Assembly (NCBI RefSeq): GCF_000423545.1
Contig: NZ_AUIE01000025.1
Coordinates: 1 to 64,000, forward strand
Origin: Metapseudomonas resinovorans DSM 21078
Lineage (GTDB): Bacteria; Pseudomonadota; Gammaproteobacteria; Pseudomonadales; Pseudomonadaceae
Length of the DNA: 64,000 nt
Direction of reading: 5' to 3'
Shown here: positions 43,100-53,835 of the stretch, in pieces
Layout of the letters: every line of letters starts with the position of its first letter
Numbering within the stretch: position 1 is the stretch's first letter
Position numbers and translations under genes: made by a program
Notes under the pieces: model-generated
What the model was told of the DNA's origin: nothing
The model's database searches: none
What the model saw: only the letters and a program-made list of their open reading frames with translations

Positions 43100-45148
43100 A
43101 TGAAAAGACTAAACGCAGGCAATCTTTTTTCCGGGGTGCGTAGCACGTCGCTGATCGCCGGACTCTTCGTAGTCCTGATCATCGCCATCGTGCTGCTGTT
43201 CGCGAACTTCGCGTACCTCAACACCCAGGCGAACTACGACAAGGAATACATCAGCCACGCAGGTGAACTGCGCGTGCTGTCCCAGCGTATCGCCAAGAAC
43301 TCCAGCGAGGCCGCGGCGGGCAAGGCCGAAGCCTTCGCCCTGCTGAAAGACGCGCGCAACGACTTCGAGAAGCGCTGGAACTTCCTGCTGAAAGGCGACG
43401 CCGCCACCGGCCTGCCGGCCGCGCCTGCCGCCGTGAAGGGCGAGATGGATGTCGTACAGAAGGACTGGGACAGCCTGCGCAAGAACGCCGACGCCATCCT
43501 CGCCAGCGAGCAGACCGTACTCTCGCTCCACCAGGTAGCCGCCACCCTGGCCGAAACCATCCCGCAACTGCAGGTCGAGTACGAGGAAGTCGTGGACATC
43601 CTCCTCGAGAGCGGCGCACCCGCCAGCCAGGTGTCGGTAGCCCAGCGCCAATCGCTGCTGGCCGAACGTATCCTCGGCTCGGTGAACAAGGTGCTGGCGG
43701 GTGACGAAGACTCCGTCCAGGCCGCCGACATGTTCGGCCGCGACGCCAGCCTGTTCGGCCGCGTACTCAATGCCATGCTCGAAGGCAACGCGGCGATGGA
43801 GATCTCCCAGGTCACCAACACCGAGGCCCTGGAGCGTCTGCAGGAGATTTCCGAACTCTTCGAGTTCGTGTCCGGCTCCGTGGACGAAATCCTCGAAACC
43901 TCGCCCGAACTCTTCCAGGTGCGTGAATCCGCCAACACCATCTTCACCGGCTCCCAGACCCTGCTGGACAAGGCCTCCGCCCTGACCACCGGCTTCGAGA
44001 ACCTGGCAGGCGGCCGTGGCCTGAACACCCTGGCTGGCTACGTACTGGGCGCCCTGGCCCTTGCCGCGGTCATCCTGATCGGCCTTGTGATGGTGCAAAG
44101 CACCCGCAGCCGACTGGCCGAAACCGCCGCGAAGAACGAACGTAACCAGGCGGCGATTCTGCGTCTGCTGGACGAAATTGCCGACCTCGCCGACGGTGAC
44201 CTGACCGTAGCCGCGACCGTGACCGAGGACTTCACCGGTGCGATCGCCGACTCCATCAACTACTCCATCGACCAGCTCCGCGAGCTGGTGGAAACCATCA
44301 ACCTGACAGCCGTGCAGGTGGCCGCCGCCGCCCAGGAAACCCAGGCCACTGCCATGCATCTGGCCGAGGCTTCCGAGCACCAGGCCCAGGAAATCGCCGG
44401 CGCCTCTGCCGCGATCAACGAAATGGCCGTGTCCATTGACCAGGTATCGGCGAACGCCTCTGAATCTTCGGCGGTAGCGGAACGTTCCGTAGCCATCGCC
44501 AACAAGGGCAACGAAGTGGTGCACAACACCATCACCGGCATGGACAACATCCGTGAGCAGATCCAGGACACCTCGAAGCGGATCAAGCGCCTCGGTGAAT
44601 CGTCCCAGGAGATCGGTGACATCGTCAGCCTGATCAACGACATCGCCGACCAGACCAACATCCTCGCCCTGAACGCCGCGATCCAGGCGTCCATGGCCGG
44701 TGATGCGGGCCGTGGCTTCGCCGTGGTAGCGGACGAAGTACAGCGCCTCGCGGAACGTTCCTCCGCGGCGACCAAGCAGATCGAGGCTCTGGTGAAGACC
44801 ATTCAGACCGACACCAACGAGGCGGTGATCTCCATGGAGCAGACCACCTCCGAAGTGGTCCGGGGTGCCCGTCTGGCCCAGGACGCCGGTGTGGCCCTGG
44901 AAGAGATCGAGAAGGTATCCAAGACCCTCGCGGCGCTCATCCAGAACATCTCCAACGCCGCTCGTCAGCAAGCGTCCTCCGCTGGCCATATCTCCAACAC
45001 CATGAATGTGATCCAGGAGATCACCTCGCAGACCTCCGCTGGTACCACCGCCACCGCGAAGAGCATCGGCAACCTGGCGAAGATGGCCAGCGAGATGCGC
45101 AAGTCGGTTTCCGGCTTCAAGCTGCCGGAAACTCAGGACATAGCCTGA
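43100..45148 (+). CDS. pilJ: Pil-Chp methyl-accepting chemoreceptor PilJ
   Basis: 682 residues from ATG 43100. TM1 is at about 16-38 and TM2 at about 310-333, enclosing a periplasmic region with two PilJ-type helical bundles ([38 protein letters not shown]). A HAMP linker and a long cytoplasmic signalling hairpin follow, with the tip [27 protein letters not shown] typical of chemoreceptors. There is no C-terminal CheR-tethering pentapeptide (ends ETQDIA). PilJ interacts with major pilin and relays surface contact to ChpA. Confidence 0.96.
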   Translation: MKRLNAGNLFSGVRSTSLIAGLFVVLIIAIVLLFANFAYLNTQANYDKEYISHAGELRVLSQRIAKNSSEAAAGKAEAFALLKDARNDFEKRWNFLLKGDAATGLPAAPAAVKGEMDVVQKDWDSLRKNADAILASEQTVLSLHQVAATLAETIPQLQVEYEEVVDILLESGAPASQVSVAQRQSLLAERILGSVNKVLAGDEDSVQAADMFGRDASLFGRVLNAMLEGNAAMEISQVTNTEALERLQEISELFEFVSGSVDEILETSPELFQVRESANTIFTGSQTLLDKASALTTGFENLAGGRGLNTLAGYVLGALALAAVILIGLVMVQSTRSRLAETAAKNERNQAAILRLLDEIADLADGDLTVAATVTEDFTGAIADSINYSIDQLRELVETINLTAVQVAAAAQETQATAMHLAEASEHQAQEIAGASAAINEMAVSIDQVSANASESSAVAERSVAIANKGNEVVHNTITGMDNIREQIQDTSKRIKRLGESSQEIGDIVSLINDIADQTNILALNAAIQASMAGDAGRGFAVVADEVQRLAERSSAATKQIEALVKTIQTDTNEAVISMEQTTSEVVRGARLAQDAGVALEEIEKVSKTLAALIQNISNAARQQASSAGHISNTMNVIQEITSQTSAGTTATAKSIGNLAKMASEMRKSVSGFKLPETQDIA

Positions 45149-45189
45149 CCAGGGGAGGCGCCGCGGCCTGAGGTCGCGGCACGACGGCC

Positions 45190-46071
45190 ATGAATCAAGG
45201 GCACGACAGCATGCAGCCAGGCGGTGTCTGGGCCTTGAAACCCCTGGCCGATATGACGACAGCGGAATTCCAGGACTGGCAGAAGCTGCTCGAGGAACGC
45301 ACCGGCGTGGTGGTCAATGACCAGCGCCGCTCCTTCCTCCAGACCAATCTCAGTGCGCGTATGCGCGAACTGGGCGTGCAGGACTACGCCAGCTACTACC
45401 GCCAGGTCACCGATGGGCCGCGAGGCGCGGTGGAGTGGTCGACCCTGCTGGATCGCCTGACGGTGCAGGAAACCCGGTTCTTCCGGCACCCGGCCTCCTT
45501 CGAACTGCTCGCCGAGTACCTGTGCGGGCGCGTCGAACGGGACCTGGAGCGCCCCTTGGAAATCTGGAGCGTGGGCTGCTCCAGCGGTGAAGAGCCCTAT
45601 TCCCTGGCCATGGTGGCGGCCGAGGCGCTCAGCGGTACCGAACAGCCGGCGTATTTCGGCGTGACCGGCACCGACATCAGCCTCAGCGCCCTGGCCAAGG
45701 CCCGCGAGGGCCTGTATGGCGCCCGGCGCCTGGAACAACTCGAAGCGGCGCTCGCCGAGCGCTACTTCGAGGCCCAGGACGATGGCCGTTACAAGATAGT
45801 GCCGAGCCTGGCCGCACGGGTGTGCTGTGCACGGCTCAATGTGCTGGAACTGGCCAAGGCGCCAATGTCCGGCATGGACGTAATTTTCTGTCAGAACCTG
45901 TTGATCTACTTCCGCCGCTGGCGCCGCCGGGAAATCCTCAATCGCCTGGCCGAACGCCTGGCGCCAGGGGGGCTGATGGTGCTAGGCGTGGGGGAAGTGG
46001 TGGGTTGGCAGCATCCGGACCTTGAGCCGGTGCCCAATGAACAGGTTCTGGCATTCACCCGGAAGGGATAG
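45190..46071 (+). CDS. pilK: Chemoreceptor methyltransferase PilK (CheR family)
   Basis: 293 residues. The N-terminal helical CheR domain (FLQTNLSARMRELG, QETRFFRHPASFELL) precedes the SAM-binding domain: WSVGCSSGEEPYSLAMV, GTDISLSALAKAREG and DVIFCQNLLIYF. It would methylate glutamates of PilJ and is opposed by ChpB. It ends nine bases before chpA. Confidence 0.94.
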   Translation: MNQGHDSMQPGGVWALKPLADMTTAEFQDWQKLLEERTGVVVNDQRRSFLQTNLSARMRELGVQDYASYYRQVTDGPRGAVEWSTLLDRLTVQETRFFRHPASFELLAEYLCGRVERDLERPLEIWSVGCSSGEEPYSLAMVAAEALSGTEQPAYFGVTGTDISLSALAKAREGLYGARRLEQLEAALAERYFEAQDDGRYKIVPSLAARVCCARLNVLELAKAPMSGMDVIFCQNLLIYFRRWRRREILNRLAERLAPGGLMVLGVGEVVGWQHPDLEPVPNEQVLAFTRKG

Positions 46072-46080
46072 CAGACGGCT

Positions 46081-49000
46081 ATGACTGATCGGCACGACTA
46101 CGTCGCCCTCGAGTGGGTAAAGGGCGAGATCGCGGAAACCCTGAAGCAGGCTCGACAGGCCCTGGAGGCCTTCGTCGAGAACCCGCAGGACCCGACGCGC
46201 ATGCGTTTCTGCCTGACCTATATCCATCAGGTCCAGGGCACGCTGCAGATGGTCGAGTTCTACGGCGCGGCCCTGCTCGCCGAGGAAATGGAGCGATTGG
46301 CCCAGGCGCTGATGGAAGGCCGCACGGCCAACCGTGGCGAGGCGCTGGAAGTGCTGATGCAGGCCATCCTGCAGCTACCGCCGTACCTGGACCGTATCCA
46401 GAGCGCCCGCCGCGACCTGCCGATGGTCCTGCTGCCGCTGCTCAATGACCTGCGTGCCGCCCGTGGCGACAACCTGCTGTCCGAGACCAGCCTGTTCGCT
46501 CCGGACCTCTCCGGCATGCTGCCGGCGCTGTCCATGGACACCCTGGCGCGCATGCGCACGGCCGAACTGCCGGTGCTGCTGCGCAAGCTGCGGCAAATGC
46601 TGCAGACCGCCCTGGTGGGCGTGATCCGCAACCAGGACCTGGCCGCCAACCTGGGCTACATGGCGCGCGTCTTCGCCCGTCTCGAGTCCCTCTGCCAGGA
46701 CGCGCCGCTCGGCCCGCTCTGGCAGATCGCCTCAGGCCTGGTGGAGGGGCTTGCCAACGGCTCCGTGGTCAACGGCTCCTCGGTGCGCAACCTGCTGCGC
46801 CAAGTGGACAAGGAACTCAAACGCCTGCTCGAGCAGGGTGCCGATGGTTTCAACCAGGCGGCACCGGAAGAGCTGGTGAAAAACCTGCTGTTCTACGTGG
46901 CCAAGGCCCCGGCCCAGTCGCCGCGTATCCGCGCCCTCAAGGAGCGCTACCGCCTCGACGAAGCCCTGCCGGATACCGCCGTGGTGGATGAGGAGCGTGC
47001 CCGCCTCGCCGGCCCTGACCGCGACGCCATGCGTTCGGTGGTCACCGCCCTCTGCGAGGAACTGGTACGGGTCAAGGACAGCCTCGACCTCTTCGTGCGC
47101 AGCGACCGCAGCGGCGTCGCCGAACTGGATTCCCTGCTGCCTCCGCTCAAGCAGATTGCCGACACCCTGGCGGTACTGGGCTTCGGTCAGCCGCGCAAAG
47201 TCATTCTCGACCAGATCGACGTGATCCACGGACTCTCCCTTGGTCAGCGTGAGCCCAGCGATGCGGTGCTGATGGATGTCGCCGGTGCACTGCTCTACGT
47301 CGAAGCCACCCTGGCCGGCATGGTCGGGCCGGCGGAAGAGGGCGCGGCGGAAGAAAGCCACCTGCCCACCACCGACGTGGCGCAGATCCACCAACTGGTG
47401 ATCAAGGAGGCGCGCAACGGTCTGGAGCAGGCCAAGGACGCCATCATCGAGTTCATCGCCTCGCAGTGGAACCACGAGCACCTGGCCCGTGTGCCGGAGC
47501 TGCTGACCCAGGCCCGAGGCGGCCTGGCAATGATCCCGCTGCCGCGCGCTGCCGCCCTGCTGGAAGCGTGCAACCGCTACATCCTGGAACAGCTGCTGGC
47601 ACGCAAGGCCGTGCCCAACTGGCAGAGCCTGGACACCCTGGCTGACGCCATCACCAGCGTCGAGTACTACCTCGAACGACTGTCCGAAGACCATGCCGCC
47701 CAGGGCGACATGATTCTCGACGTGGCCGAGGAAAGCCTGGACACCCTGGGTTATCCGCTCAAGGAAAAGCCCTCCATCCTCGACCGCGTAGAAGAGGAGG
47801 AAGCCCCGGCGCCCCTGGCTGACCCGATACAGGAAATCGAAGTACTGGCCGCTGAAGAGTCGGAGTTGCACCAGCACCTCGATCCGGAAGACGAGCCGGA
47901 AGCCGTCATGCCCGAGGCGCTGGCCTTCGAGCCGGCCGCTGGGAGCCTCGACTTCGACCTGGATGCGCCGCTGGACTTGGCGGCAGCCCCCGAGGGCGAG
48001 CTGCTGGTTTCTGACGACAACTGGAGCCTGGGCGAGCCGGACGTTGAACCGGCTGCCGTAAGCATCGACCTCAGCCTGGACGCACCGCTGGAGGTTTCTA
48101 CCGCCGCCGCTGCACCGGCTGCCGAGGGTGAGTTGCTGGTCTCCGATGACAACTGGAACCTGGGCGAGCTGGACGTTGAACCGGCTGCCGCAAGCATCGA
48201 CTTCAGCCTGGATGCGCCGCTGGAGCCCGCAGCAGCAGAGAGCGAGCTGCTGGTTGCCGACGAGACCTGGAGCCTGGAGGCGCTGGACGCTGAACCCGCT
48301 ACCGAAACCATCGATCTCAGTCTGGATTCCCCGTTCCAGCCCGATGCCGTCGCCGCCCTGGAACCCGAGCTGGAACCGGCGCTGCGAATAGAAGGTGAAA
48401 CCCTGCCCAGCCTCGATCTGGATGAGCTGGACAGCCTGCCGAGCGTGACCGAAGTAGCCGGGGCCGAGGACGAACTGCTCGACTTCAGCCTGGATACCCC
48501 GCTGGAGTTCGGCGAGGGACAACCGCTACCGAGCTTCGACCTGGCCGATCTGGAAGAGCTGCCGCCAGCGCTGCCGGGCGACCAGCCCGCCCTCGACCTG
48601 TCGCTGGACACCTTCGATGCACTGCCCAGCCTTGATCTGGATGAGCTGGACAGCCTGCCCGCCGCCGAGCCGGTGGTCGAGCTGGAAGCCCTGAACCTTG
48701 AAGACCTGCCGGCCCCCCTGGAGTGGGACGAGGCGGCCCTCGCCGAACTCGGTCTGCCGGAAGTCGACCTGCCCAGCGCGCCGCTGGAAGAGCCGGTAAT
48801 GGAACCTGCCGCAGAGCGACCGCTGTCCCTGGCCGACGTCATGGCGGTTCCGGTGCCGGCCTTCAATCCGCCGGCGCGCGACGTGCCGCCGAGCCTGCTG
48901 CCGCCGCCCGCCGACGAGGAACCGGTGGACGACGAGCTGCAGGAAGTCTTCATCGAAGAAGCCGGTGAAGTGCTGGAAACACTGGCCGACTACCTGCCGC

Positions 49001-52000
49001 GCTGGCATGCCGACAGCAACGACCGCGATGCCCTGGGCGAAGTGCGTCGTGCGTTCCATACCCTCAAGGGCAGTGGGCGCATGGTGCGAGCGCTGATCAT
49101 CGGCGAGCTGTCCTGGTCGGTGGAAAACCTGCTCAATCGCGTGCTGGACCGTAGCATCGAGGCCGCCGAACCTGTGCACCAGGTCGTCCAGGATGTGGTT
49201 GACCTGCTGCCTGCCCTGGTCGAGGAGTACGCCGCGAAGGCCCAGCGCCAGCGCGATGACGTCGACCAGCTGGCCGCCACGGCCCATGCCCTGGCGAAGG
49301 GGCAGATCCTCCCAAAATCTGAAGCCCCGGGTTCAGAGCAGGCCATCGAGCCCGCGGGCGAGCCGCATGCTCCTGTCATCACGGAATCCGGTGAGGCCCT
49401 GGACCCGCAACTGCTGGAAATCTTCCGCAACGAGGCGGAGCTCCACCTGGATACCCTCGCCGGTTTCGTCAAGGCCTGCGACCAGGAACTGCCCCAGTCG
49501 GTCAACGATGACCTCCAGCGCGCCTTGCACACCCTCAAGGGCAGCGCGCACATGGCCGGCATCCTGCCGATCGCCGAAATCGCCACGCCCCTGGAGAAGC
49601 TGGCCAAGGAGTACAAGACCAACCTGCTCCGCATCGACCTCTCCGAGGCCGAACTGCTGCGCGAGGCACTGAACCTGCTGCGCAAGGGCGTGGATCAGCT
49701 GGACAGCACGCCGCTGGCCTCGATCCCGGGTGCCGGGGCGTTGCTGGAGCGCATCCAGCAACTGCATCAGCACCGCCTGGACGCCGCCAATGCCGCACGC
49801 CGCGACGACAAGGGCGAGACCCGCGACCCGCAGATGATTTCCCTCTTCCTCGCCGAAGGCATGGATATCCTGCTGGACGCCGAGGACCTGCTGCGCCGCT
49901 GGCGTGAGCACCCGTCCGAGCGTCAGGAACTGGGGGCGTTGCTGGAAGAGTTGAGCACCCTCGGCCGTGGCGCCGAGATGGCCGAACTACCGCAGATCGA
50001 AGAGCTTTGCGAAGCGCTGCTGGATGTCTATGGCGCTGTGGACGAAGGCAGCCTGCCGGTCAGCGAACGCTTCTTCAGCGAAGCCGAGGCAGCCCATGAA
50101 GCCCTGATCGGCATGATGGATCAGGTGGCGGCAGCCCTTGAAGTGACCCCCCAGCCCGAGCGTGCCCAGGCCCTGCGCAACCTGCTGCAGGACGTCGTCG
50201 ACCCGCTGGCCCTGTCCCTGTTGGAACCCGGTATCCCTGACCTCGAAATCGAGGAGCTGGACGCGGGCTGGCCACACGCCGAAAGCCGCCCGCTGCAGTC
50301 TGATCGGGTGGAAGAGCCCCAGGCGCTGCAGGACGTGGCGCTGCCCGAACTGGCGTCCTTCGACCCCGACGAAACGTCCGAGACCGAACGGCTGGACGAA
50401 GTACCTGCTGCCCTGGACGAGGAGATGGTGTCCATCTTCCTCGAAGAGGCGGTGGATATTCTCGACAGCGCCGGCAAGGCCTTGGAACGCTGGCTCGGCG
50501 AGCCGGAGAACAACCCGGCGCTGCTGGCCCTGCAACGTGACCTGCACACCCTCAAGGGCGGTGCGCGTATGGCTGAGATCCGTCCAATCGGCGACCTCGC
50601 CCACGAACTGGAGTCGCTTTACGAAGGTCTGGTAGACCGCCGCTACAGCCACTCGCCGCGCCTCGCCGGCCTGCTGCAGCATAGCCATGACTGCCTCGCC
50701 TCGTTGCTGGAGCAACTGCAGGCGCGCCGATCCCTGAGTGATCCGTTGCAGCTTATCCAGGACATTCGCGGCTTCCGCCAGGGTGGCGCGCAGAGCCTTT
50801 CGGCCGCCGTGGTGCAGCCACTGCCCACGTTCGATGCATTCGACGACGAAGATGCCGGGGACGACGACATTGTCGAGCTGTGCGAGCCCTTTGACGCAGC
50901 CAATGACGAGATGGAAGAGGCGGCGGACGACGTCGCCACGGAACACCTCACCGAGTTGTCCCTGGCCGAGCTGCTGGACGTCCGGACTGACGAACAGCCG
51001 GTGACCCAGGCTGCACCGCTGCCCGAGGTCCAGGTCTTCAACAGCGACCAGGACCCGGAGCTGGTGGAGATATTCCTCGAGGAAGGCTTCGACATCCTCG
51101 ACAGCGCCGGTGCCGCCCTGCAGCGCTGGATCGATGACCCGGACAACAGTCTCGAGATAGAAGCCCTGCAACGGGACCTGCATACGCTGAAGGGCGGTGC
51201 CCGGATGGCCGAAATCGGTCCCATCGGCGACCTCGCCCACGAACTGGAATTCCTCTACGAAGGCCTCTGTGGTGGCCGTCTGCGTGCCAGTCCGACGCTG
51301 TTCAACCTGCTGCAGGCTTGTCAGGACCGCCTGAGCGAAATGCTCGACGCGGTGCGTGCGCGTCGCCCGTTGCCGGACGGCCAGGCACTGATCGAAGCCA
51401 TCCAGCGCTGGCGCGCCAATCCCAGCGAGCAGCTGAGCATGCCCAGCGCCGTGCATCTGCAGCCGGCAGTCGAGGACGACCGTGATGCCGTGGCTGAGGC
51501 GGACATCCTCGATATCTTCCTGGAAGAGGCAGACGACCTGCTGGAGGCCATGGAAACCGCCATTGGCCGCTGGGAAGAGGCACGCGAGGACGGTGCCCAG
51601 ATCGATGAGCTGCTACGCGTGCTGCACACGCTCAAGGGCGGTGCGCGACTGGCCGGGCAGAAGCGCCTGGGCGACCTTGCCCACGACCTGGAACACCACC
51701 TGATCGAGGCGCAGCAACAGGGGGCGCCCTGGCCGGAAAGCCTCTTCCTTGACGTGCAGTCCGGCTATGAAGGCTTGCAGGCTGAATTGGATGAACTGCG
51801 TCAGCAGCTCGACCAGAGCCTGGCCGAAGACCTGCCGACGCCGCCCCAGGCGCTGACCCTGACAGAAGCGCCGCAGTTGGCCAGCCCAATTGTCGCGGCC
51901 AGCGTTCTACCGCGGGTTGTCAATGAAGAGCGCGTCCTGCCCTTCGTTCGTCGAGCCCGGGAAGCCGCCCAGGACGCCGCTGCTCGTCGTGCGCCCCAGG

Positions 52001-53835
52001 AACTGGTAAAGGTGCCGGCGGAGTTGTTGGAGGGGCTGGTCAACCTGGCCGGTGAAACCTCCATCTTCCGCGGCCGGGTGGAGCAGCAGGTCAGTGACTT
52101 CAGCTTCACCCTGAGTGAGATGGAAGCGACCATCGAGCGGGTGCGTGACCAACTGCGCCGTCTCGACACCGAGACCCAGGCGCAAATCCTCAGCCGTTAT
52201 CAGGCTGAGGCGGAGCGCGCCGGCTACGAGGACTTCGACCCGCTGGAAATGGACCGTCACTCGCAGCTGCAGCAGCTGTCGCGTGCGCTGTTCGAGTCCG
52301 CATCCGACTTGCTCGACCTCAAGGAAACCCTGGCGGCGAAGAACCGCGACGCGGAAACCCTGCTGCTCCAGCAGGCACGGGTGAACACCGAGCTGCAGGA
52401 AGGCCTGATGCGTACCCGCATGGTGCCCTTCGACCGCCTGGTGCCGCGCCTGCGTCGTATCGTCCGGCAGGTGGCCAGCGAGCTCGACAAGCAGGTGGAA
52501 TTCGTCGTCGGCAACGCCGAGGGCGAGATGGACCGCACCGTGCTCGAGCGTATGGTGGCGCCGCTGGAACACATGCTGCGCAATGCCGTCGACCACGGCA
52601 TCGAGGTTCCCGAGGCACGTCGCGCCTCCGGCAAGCCGGAAAGCGGCACCATCCGCCTGAACCTTGGTCGCGAGGGTGGCGACATCGTCCTGACCCTGGC
52701 TGACGACGGCGCCGGTATCAAGCTCGAAGCCGTGCGCCGCAAGGCCATCGAGCGCGGCATGATGGATGCCGAGTCCGACCTTTCGGATTACGAGGTTCTG
52801 CAGTTCATCCTCGAACCGGGCTTCTCCACGGCCGACAAGGTCACGCAGATTTCCGGCCGGGGCGTCGGCATGGACGTAGTGCACTCCGAGGTGAAGCAGC
52901 TCGGCGGCACCATGAGCATCGACTCCACCCCTGGCGAGGGCAGCCGTTTCCTCATCCGCCTGCCGTTCACCGTGTCGGTGAACCGTGCGCTGATGGTGCT
53001 TTCCGGCGAAGACCTGTATGCCATCCCGCTGAACACCATCGAAGGCATCGTGCGGGTCTCCCCTTACGAGCTCGAGGCCTACTACCAGCCCGATGCACCG
53101 CGATTCGAGTACGCCGGCCAGAACTACGAGTTGAAGTACCTGGGCGATCTGCTGGGCAACGGCCAGCACCCCAAACTGGTGGGCCAGAGTCTGCCGCTGC
53201 CGGTGATCCTGGTGCGCTCCAGCGAGCATGCCATGGCCGTGCAGGTGGACTCCCTGGTGGGTTCCCGCGAGATCGTGGTGAAGAGCCTTGGCCCGCAGTT
53301 CGCAGGGGTCCACGGCATCTCCGGCGCCACCATCCTCGGCGATGGACGCGTGGTGGTGATTCTCGACCTGCTGGCGACCATTCGCTCGCGCCACGCCCAC
53401 CTGGTACAACCGCAACTGCGCTCGGCCAGCGCCAACCTGCTGCCGGCCGACGTGGACGTGGAGCGTCCGCCGCTGGTGATGGTCGTGGACGATTCGGTGA
53501 CCGTACGCAAGGTCACCAGCCGTCTGCTGGAGCGCAACGGCATGAACGTGCTCACCGCCAAGGATGGGGTCGATGCCATCGGCCTGCTGCAGGAGCAGCG
53601 GCCGGACATCGTGCTCCTGGATATCGAAATGCCGCGCATGGACGGCTTCGAGGTGGCTACCCTGATCCGCCACGACGAGCGCCTGAAAGACCTGCCGATC
53701 ATCATGATCACCTCGCGTACCGGTGAGAAACACCGCGAGCGCGCCATGGCCATCGGCGTCAATGACTACCTGGGCAAGCCCTACCAGGAGTCGCTGTTGC
53801 TCGAAACTATCCAGCATCTGGTCAAACGGACATGA
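46081..53835 (+). CDS. chpA: Hybrid chemosensory histidine kinase ChpA
   Basis: 2584 residues, about 100 longer than I recall for P. aeruginosa ChpA. Eight phosphotransfer-like units are visible: His49 (YIHQVQG), Thr476 in the histidine slot (LLTQARGG), His993, His1150, Ser1292 (LSTLGRG), His1489, His1701 and His1849 (each HTLKG). This is six Hpt, one Tpt and one Spt. A dimerisation helix pair follows near 1990-2120, then the HATPase (N-box HMLRNAVDHG at about 2164-2173, DDGAGI, GRGVGMDVV), a CheW-like domain (about 2300-2440) and a CheY-like receiver with D2514. The linker at about 600-950 is acidic with tandem repeats. ChpA phosphorylates PilG and PilH. Confidence 0.97.
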   Translation: MTDRHDYVALEWVKGEIAETLKQARQALEAFVENPQDPTRMRFCLTYIHQVQGTLQMVEFYGAALLAEEMERLAQALMEGRTANRGEALEVLMQAILQLPPYLDRIQSARRDLPMVLLPLLNDLRAARGDNLLSETSLFAPDLSGMLPALSMDTLARMRTAELPVLLRKLRQMLQTALVGVIRNQDLAANLGYMARVFARLESLCQDAPLGPLWQIASGLVEGLANGSVVNGSSVRNLLRQVDKELKRLLEQGADGFNQAAPEELVKNLLFYVAKAPAQSPRIRALKERYRLDEALPDTAVVDEERARLAGPDRDAMRSVVTALCEELVRVKDSLDLFVRSDRSGVAELDSLLPPLKQIADTLAVLGFGQPRKVILDQIDVIHGLSLGQREPSDAVLMDVAGALLYVEATLAGMVGPAEEGAAEESHLPTTDVAQIHQLVIKEARNGLEQAKDAIIEFIASQWNHEHLARVPELLTQARGGLAMIPLPRAAALLEACNRYILEQLLARKAVPNWQSLDTLADAITSVEYYLERLSEDHAAQGDMILDVAEESLDTLGYPLKEKPSILDRVEEEEAPAPLADPIQEIEVLAAEESELHQHLDPEDEPEAVMPEALAFEPAAGSLDFDLDAPLDLAAAPEGELLVSDDNWSLGEPDVEPAAVSIDLSLDAPLEVSTAAAAPAAEGELLVSDDNWNLGELDVEPAAASIDFSLDAPLEPAAAESELLVADETWSLEALDAEPATETIDLSLDSPFQPDAVAALEPELEPALRIEGETLPSLDLDELDSLPSVTEVAGAEDELLDFSLDTPLEFGEGQPLPSFDLADLEELPPALPGDQPALDLSLDTFDALPSLDLDELDSLPAAEPVVELEALNLEDLPAPLEWDEAALAELGLPEVDLPSAPLEEPVMEPAAERPLSLADVMAVPVPAFNPPARDVPPSLLPPPADEEPVDDELQEVFIEEAGEVLETLADYLPRWHADSNDRDALGEVRRAFHTLKGSGRMVRALIIGELSWSVENLLNRVLDRSIEAAEPVHQVVQDVVDLLPALVEEYAAKAQRQRDDVDQLAATAHALAKGQILPKSEAPGSEQAIEPAGEPHAPVITESGEALDPQLLEIFRNEAELHLDTLAGFVKACDQELPQSVNDDLQRALHTLKGSAHMAGILPIAEIATPLEKLAKEYKTNLLRIDLSEAELLREALNLLRKGVDQLDSTPLASIPGAGALLERIQQLHQHRLDAANAARRDDKGETRDPQMISLFLAEGMDILLDAEDLLRRWREHPSERQELGALLEELSTLGRGAEMAELPQIEELCEALLDVYGAVDEGSLPVSERFFSEAEAAHEALIGMMDQVAAALEVTPQPERAQALRNLLQDVVDPLALSLLEPGIPDLEIEELDAGWPHAESRPLQSDRVEEPQALQDVALPELASFDPDETSETERLDEVPAALDEEMVSIFLEEAVDILDSAGKALERWLGEPENNPALLALQRDLHTLKGGARMAEIRPIGDLAHELESLYEGLVDRRYSHSPRLAGLLQHSHDCLASLLEQLQARRSLSDPLQLIQDIRGFRQGGAQSLSAAVVQPLPTFDAFDDEDAGDDDIVELCEPFDAANDEMEEAADDVATEHLTELSLAELLDVRTDEQPVTQAAPLPEVQVFNSDQDPELVEIFLEEGFDILDSAGAALQRWIDDPDNSLEIEALQRDLHTLKGGARMAEIGPIGDLAHELEFLYEGLCGGRLRASPTLFNLLQACQDRLSEMLDAVRARRPLPDGQALIEAIQRWRANPSEQLSMPSAVHLQPAVEDDRDAVAEADILDIFLEEADDLLEAMETAIGRWEEAREDGAQIDELLRVLHTLKGGARLAGQKRLGDLAHDLEHHLIEAQQQGAPWPESLFLDVQSGYEGLQAELDELRQQLDQSLAEDLPTPPQALTLTEAPQLASPIVAASVLPRVVNEERVLPFVRRAREAAQDAAARRAPQELVKVPAELLEGLVNLAGETSIFRGRVEQQVSDFSFTLSEMEATIERVRDQLRRLDTETQAQILSRYQAEAERAGYEDFDPLEMDRHSQLQQLSRALFESASDLLDLKETLAAKNRDAETLLLQQARVNTELQEGLMRTRMVPFDRLVPRLRRIVRQVASELDKQVEFVVGNAEGEMDRTVLERMVAPLEHMLRNAVDHGIEVPEARRASGKPESGTIRLNLGREGGDIVLTLADDGAGIKLEAVRRKAIERGMMDAESDLSDYEVLQFILEPGFSTADKVTQISGRGVGMDVVHSEVKQLGGTMSIDSTPGEGSRFLIRLPFTVSVNRALMVLSGEDLYAIPLNTIEGIVRVSPYELEAYYQPDAPRFEYAGQNYELKYLGDLLGNGQHPKLVGQSLPLPVILVRSSEHAMAVQVDSLVGSREIVVKSLGPQFAGVHGISGATILGDGRVVVILDLLATIRSRHAHLVQPQLRSASANLLPADVDVERPPLVMVVDDSVTVRKVTSRLLERNGMNVLTAKDGVDAIGLLQEQRPDIVLLDIEMPRMDGFEVATLIRHDERLKDLPIIMITSRTGEKHRERAMAIGVNDYLGKPYQESLLLETIQHLVKRT
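47940..48700 (+). repeat. Intragenic acidic repeats in the chpA linker
   Basis: Three successive units share ELLVSDDNW(S/N)LGE followed by DVEPAA-SID-SLDAPLE; they begin near 47995, 48127 and 48241, a period of about 38-44 codons. The third is diverged (ELLVADETWSLEALDAEPA). They are followed by LPSLDLDELDSLP at about 48400 and 48630, with a weaker LPSFDLADLEELP between. They encode a disordered acidic tether between the Tpt and second Hpt domains. Confidence 0.75.
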
